Below, in pieces: positions 62,835 to 64,000 of a stretch of 64,000 nt of DNA (positions are counted from its first letter, which is position 1; every line of letters begins with the position of its first letter). Under the pieces are notes generated by a model. It saw only the letters and a program-made list of their open reading frames with translations. It did not search any database and was not told the origin of the DNA. A program made the translations under genes and the position numbers. Source of the stretch: Chitinophagales bacterium (GTDB lineage Bacteria; Bacteroidota; Bacteroidia; Chitinophagales; JADIYW01); assembly GCA_023957215.1 (NCBI GenBank), contig JAMLHH010000017.1, forward strand, positions 1-64,000, given 5' to 3'.

Positions 62835-64000
62835 ATGAAATTTTATACATTGTCGAAAGCTGTAATCCTCCCTGTTTTTTTATTGTTCAATGGTTTTAGT
62901 TTTGCACAGACAAGTACTCTAAAAGGCAAGATCATCAATCGATCATTTGGAAATAATCTGTCTAATGTGAAAGTTGTTTTGCAAAATACTGTTTTTCAAG
63001 CCATTACAAATGGCAATGGAAGATATGAAATAGAGAGCGTTCCTTACGGAGAATATCAAGCTGATTTTTATTATCAAGATTCTCTTACTTTATCTATTGT
63101 CGTACATGTGAATGCTCCTGAAACAAATATAAAATCTTTGTATTTGGATGTTGATAGAAAAGTTTTGGATGAAGTGACAATCTATGCACCGCAAGAAATG
63201 AATAAAAAATTAGAAGATGTATCAAGAATTCCTATCGAACCGAAAAATGATTTGCAGAATGTGTATGTGAAAAATGATGACTATATCAATAGATTGGGGA
63301 TTTTGGATGTGGCAAGTGTAATACAAAATATTTCAGGTGCTTACACTTTTGCAACTTTTGGTGGAGTGAGAGAAAGTCTTTCTTTACGTGGCTTTAGAGG
63401 GGTACCTATTTATAAAAATGGAATCTTGGTTGCCGGAGATGTAGGTGGTAGAGGTATTGCCATAGATATGCAGGGTGTGGAAACGATACAGGTAATCAAA
63501 GGGTCGAGTGCAGTAACGACAGGTACTACAACGAGTTATGGCGGTGCAGGTGGTTTGATTAATATTATTTCGAAAACACCCAATTTTCAAAATAGCGGAA
63601 AACTCTCTTTTAGAGTGGGAGCTCATAATCAATACAGACCGGCTTTTGACATAGAAACCTTAATTGGCAAATCGAAAAAAGCTGCGTTTAGAATTGATGG
63701 TTCGTATCAAATTTCAAGAACTTATCAAAATATCAAAAATATAGGAGGAGAAAGCTTTTATATCAACCCGTCTATTGCTTTCAGACCTGACCACAAAACG
63801 GAAGTGATATTAGAAATGGATTACCTCAATAAGACACAGGCTTTTGATTTGGGAACAGTCAACCAATCCTTGGATAAATCTCAAGACGATTTGTATCTCT
63901 TGCCAAAAAATAAATTTTTAGGTTTCCAATCTGATAGGACTTTGCAAAAAATGATGACTGCCACTGCACGTATCAAAAGAAAATTGAGTGACAAATTCTA
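62835..64000 (+). CDS. TonB-dependent receptor, siderophore type, cut by the window edge
   Basis: The frame is open from ATG to the right edge (about 388 codons). The signal peptide ends in LLFNGFSFAQ. A carboxypeptidase-regulatory-like domain follows (about 28-110, with ITNGNGRYEIESVPYGEY). The plug domain has SLSLRGFRGVPIYKNGI, AIDMQGVETIQVIKGSSAV and GGAGGLINIISKTP, the arrangement of FecA/FhuA-like ferric-siderophore receptors. The barrel starts near residue 270. It would bind a chelate at the cell surface and be energised by the ExbBD-TonB set at 48.7-50.8 kb. The ligand is not readable. Confidence 0.9.
   Translation, partial: MKFYTLSKAVILPVFLLFNGFSFAQTSTLKGKIINRSFGNNLSNVKVVLQNTVFQAITNGNGRYEIESVPYGEYQADFYYQDSLTLSIVVHVNAPETNIKSLYLDVDRKVLDEVTIYAPQEMNKKLEDVSRIPIEPKNDLQNVYVKNDDYINRLGILDVASVIQNISGAYTFATFGGVRESLSLRGFRGVPIYKNGILVAGDVGGRGIAIDMQGVETIQVIKGSSAVTTGTTTSYGGAGGLINIISKTPNFQNSGKLSFRVGAHNQYRPAFDIETLIGKSKKAAFRIDGSYQISRTYQNIKNIGGESFYINPSIAFRPDHKTEVILEMDYLNKTQAFDLGTVNQSLDKSQDDLYLLPKNKFLGFQSDRTLQKMMTATARIKRKLSDKF

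Noticed and set aside
1-64000. tRNA, rRNA or riboswitches in the longer spacers
   Set aside because: I looked for cloverleaf ends, rRNA signatures and common riboswitch cores in spacers over 250 bases and saw none; a covariance-model scan could still find a divergent one.

Overview
This is a stretch of a Bacteroidota chromosome. The DNA is AT-rich, Shine-Dalgarno sites are scarce, and several genes carry a TAnnTTTG promoter box. Families largely confined to the phylum are present: DUF2853, DUF4175, a protease with a type IX secretion C-terminal domain, TonB-dependent receptors with a carboxypeptidase-regulatory-like N-terminus, and a YwqK/MORN-type secreted protein. A Chitinophagia- or Saprospiria-like bacterium is plausible, but the class cannot be fixed by reading alone. 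No rRNA, tRNA, CRISPR array or intact insertion sequence was seen.

Layout. 0-8.5 kb: CopD-like membrane protein, pirin, RsmB, MscS, then trpA and trpB separated by a SAM methyltransferase and by intergenic DNA full of short dispersed repeats, an unknown 107-residue gene and a Crp/Fnr regulator. 8.6-19 kb: secreted M43 metalloprotease, DUF2853, a flavin oxidoreductase next to a frameshifted alcohol dehydrogenase, a NatAB-type ABC exporter, FolE, CorA, an MntR-type regulator and the decayed tail of a histidine kinase. 19-31 kb: housekeeping genes (LuxE-like acyl-protein synthetase, RNase HI, endonuclease III, deoxynucleoside kinase, TrpS, IlvA, RsmE, thiolase, PyrB-PyrR, Ddh) and an AraC regulator. 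31-41 kb: an outer-membrane barrel protein, a broken proB, and a type III restriction-modification island whose two subunits are separated by an AlbA_2/Schlafen-like ATP-binding protein. 41-52 kb: MBL hydrolase, DUF4175 protein, anti-sigma-type ATPase and YbeY in one run; then, on the minus strand, a run of thioredoxin-like protein, eIF2B-like protein, ExbB, ExbD, TonB and FolC. 52-64 kb: MFS exporter, a tRNA-maturation cluster (Cca, MiaA, phosphoesterase), Icd, a DUF4143 AAA protein with an altered Walker B, RuvB, a DppC-type permease and the start of a siderophore-type TonB receptor.

How the genes work together. ExbB-ExbD-TonB would energise the TonB-dependent receptor at the right edge. 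Cca and MiaA overlap and act on tRNA. PyrR and PyrB overlap and act in pyrimidine supply. TrpA and TrpB form tryptophan synthase. Mod, the AlbA_2 protein and Res form a defence island.

The most striking pattern is a shared defect. Four genes (alcohol dehydrogenase, proB, trpS, exbB) each become full-length textbook proteins if one base is restored. Because trpS is normally essential, this suggests consensus-sequence deletions at least as strongly as gene decay. I saw no wholly new system that I can defend. The best candidates for follow-up are the type III restriction island with its middle gene, and the small 107 + 36 residue gene pair.
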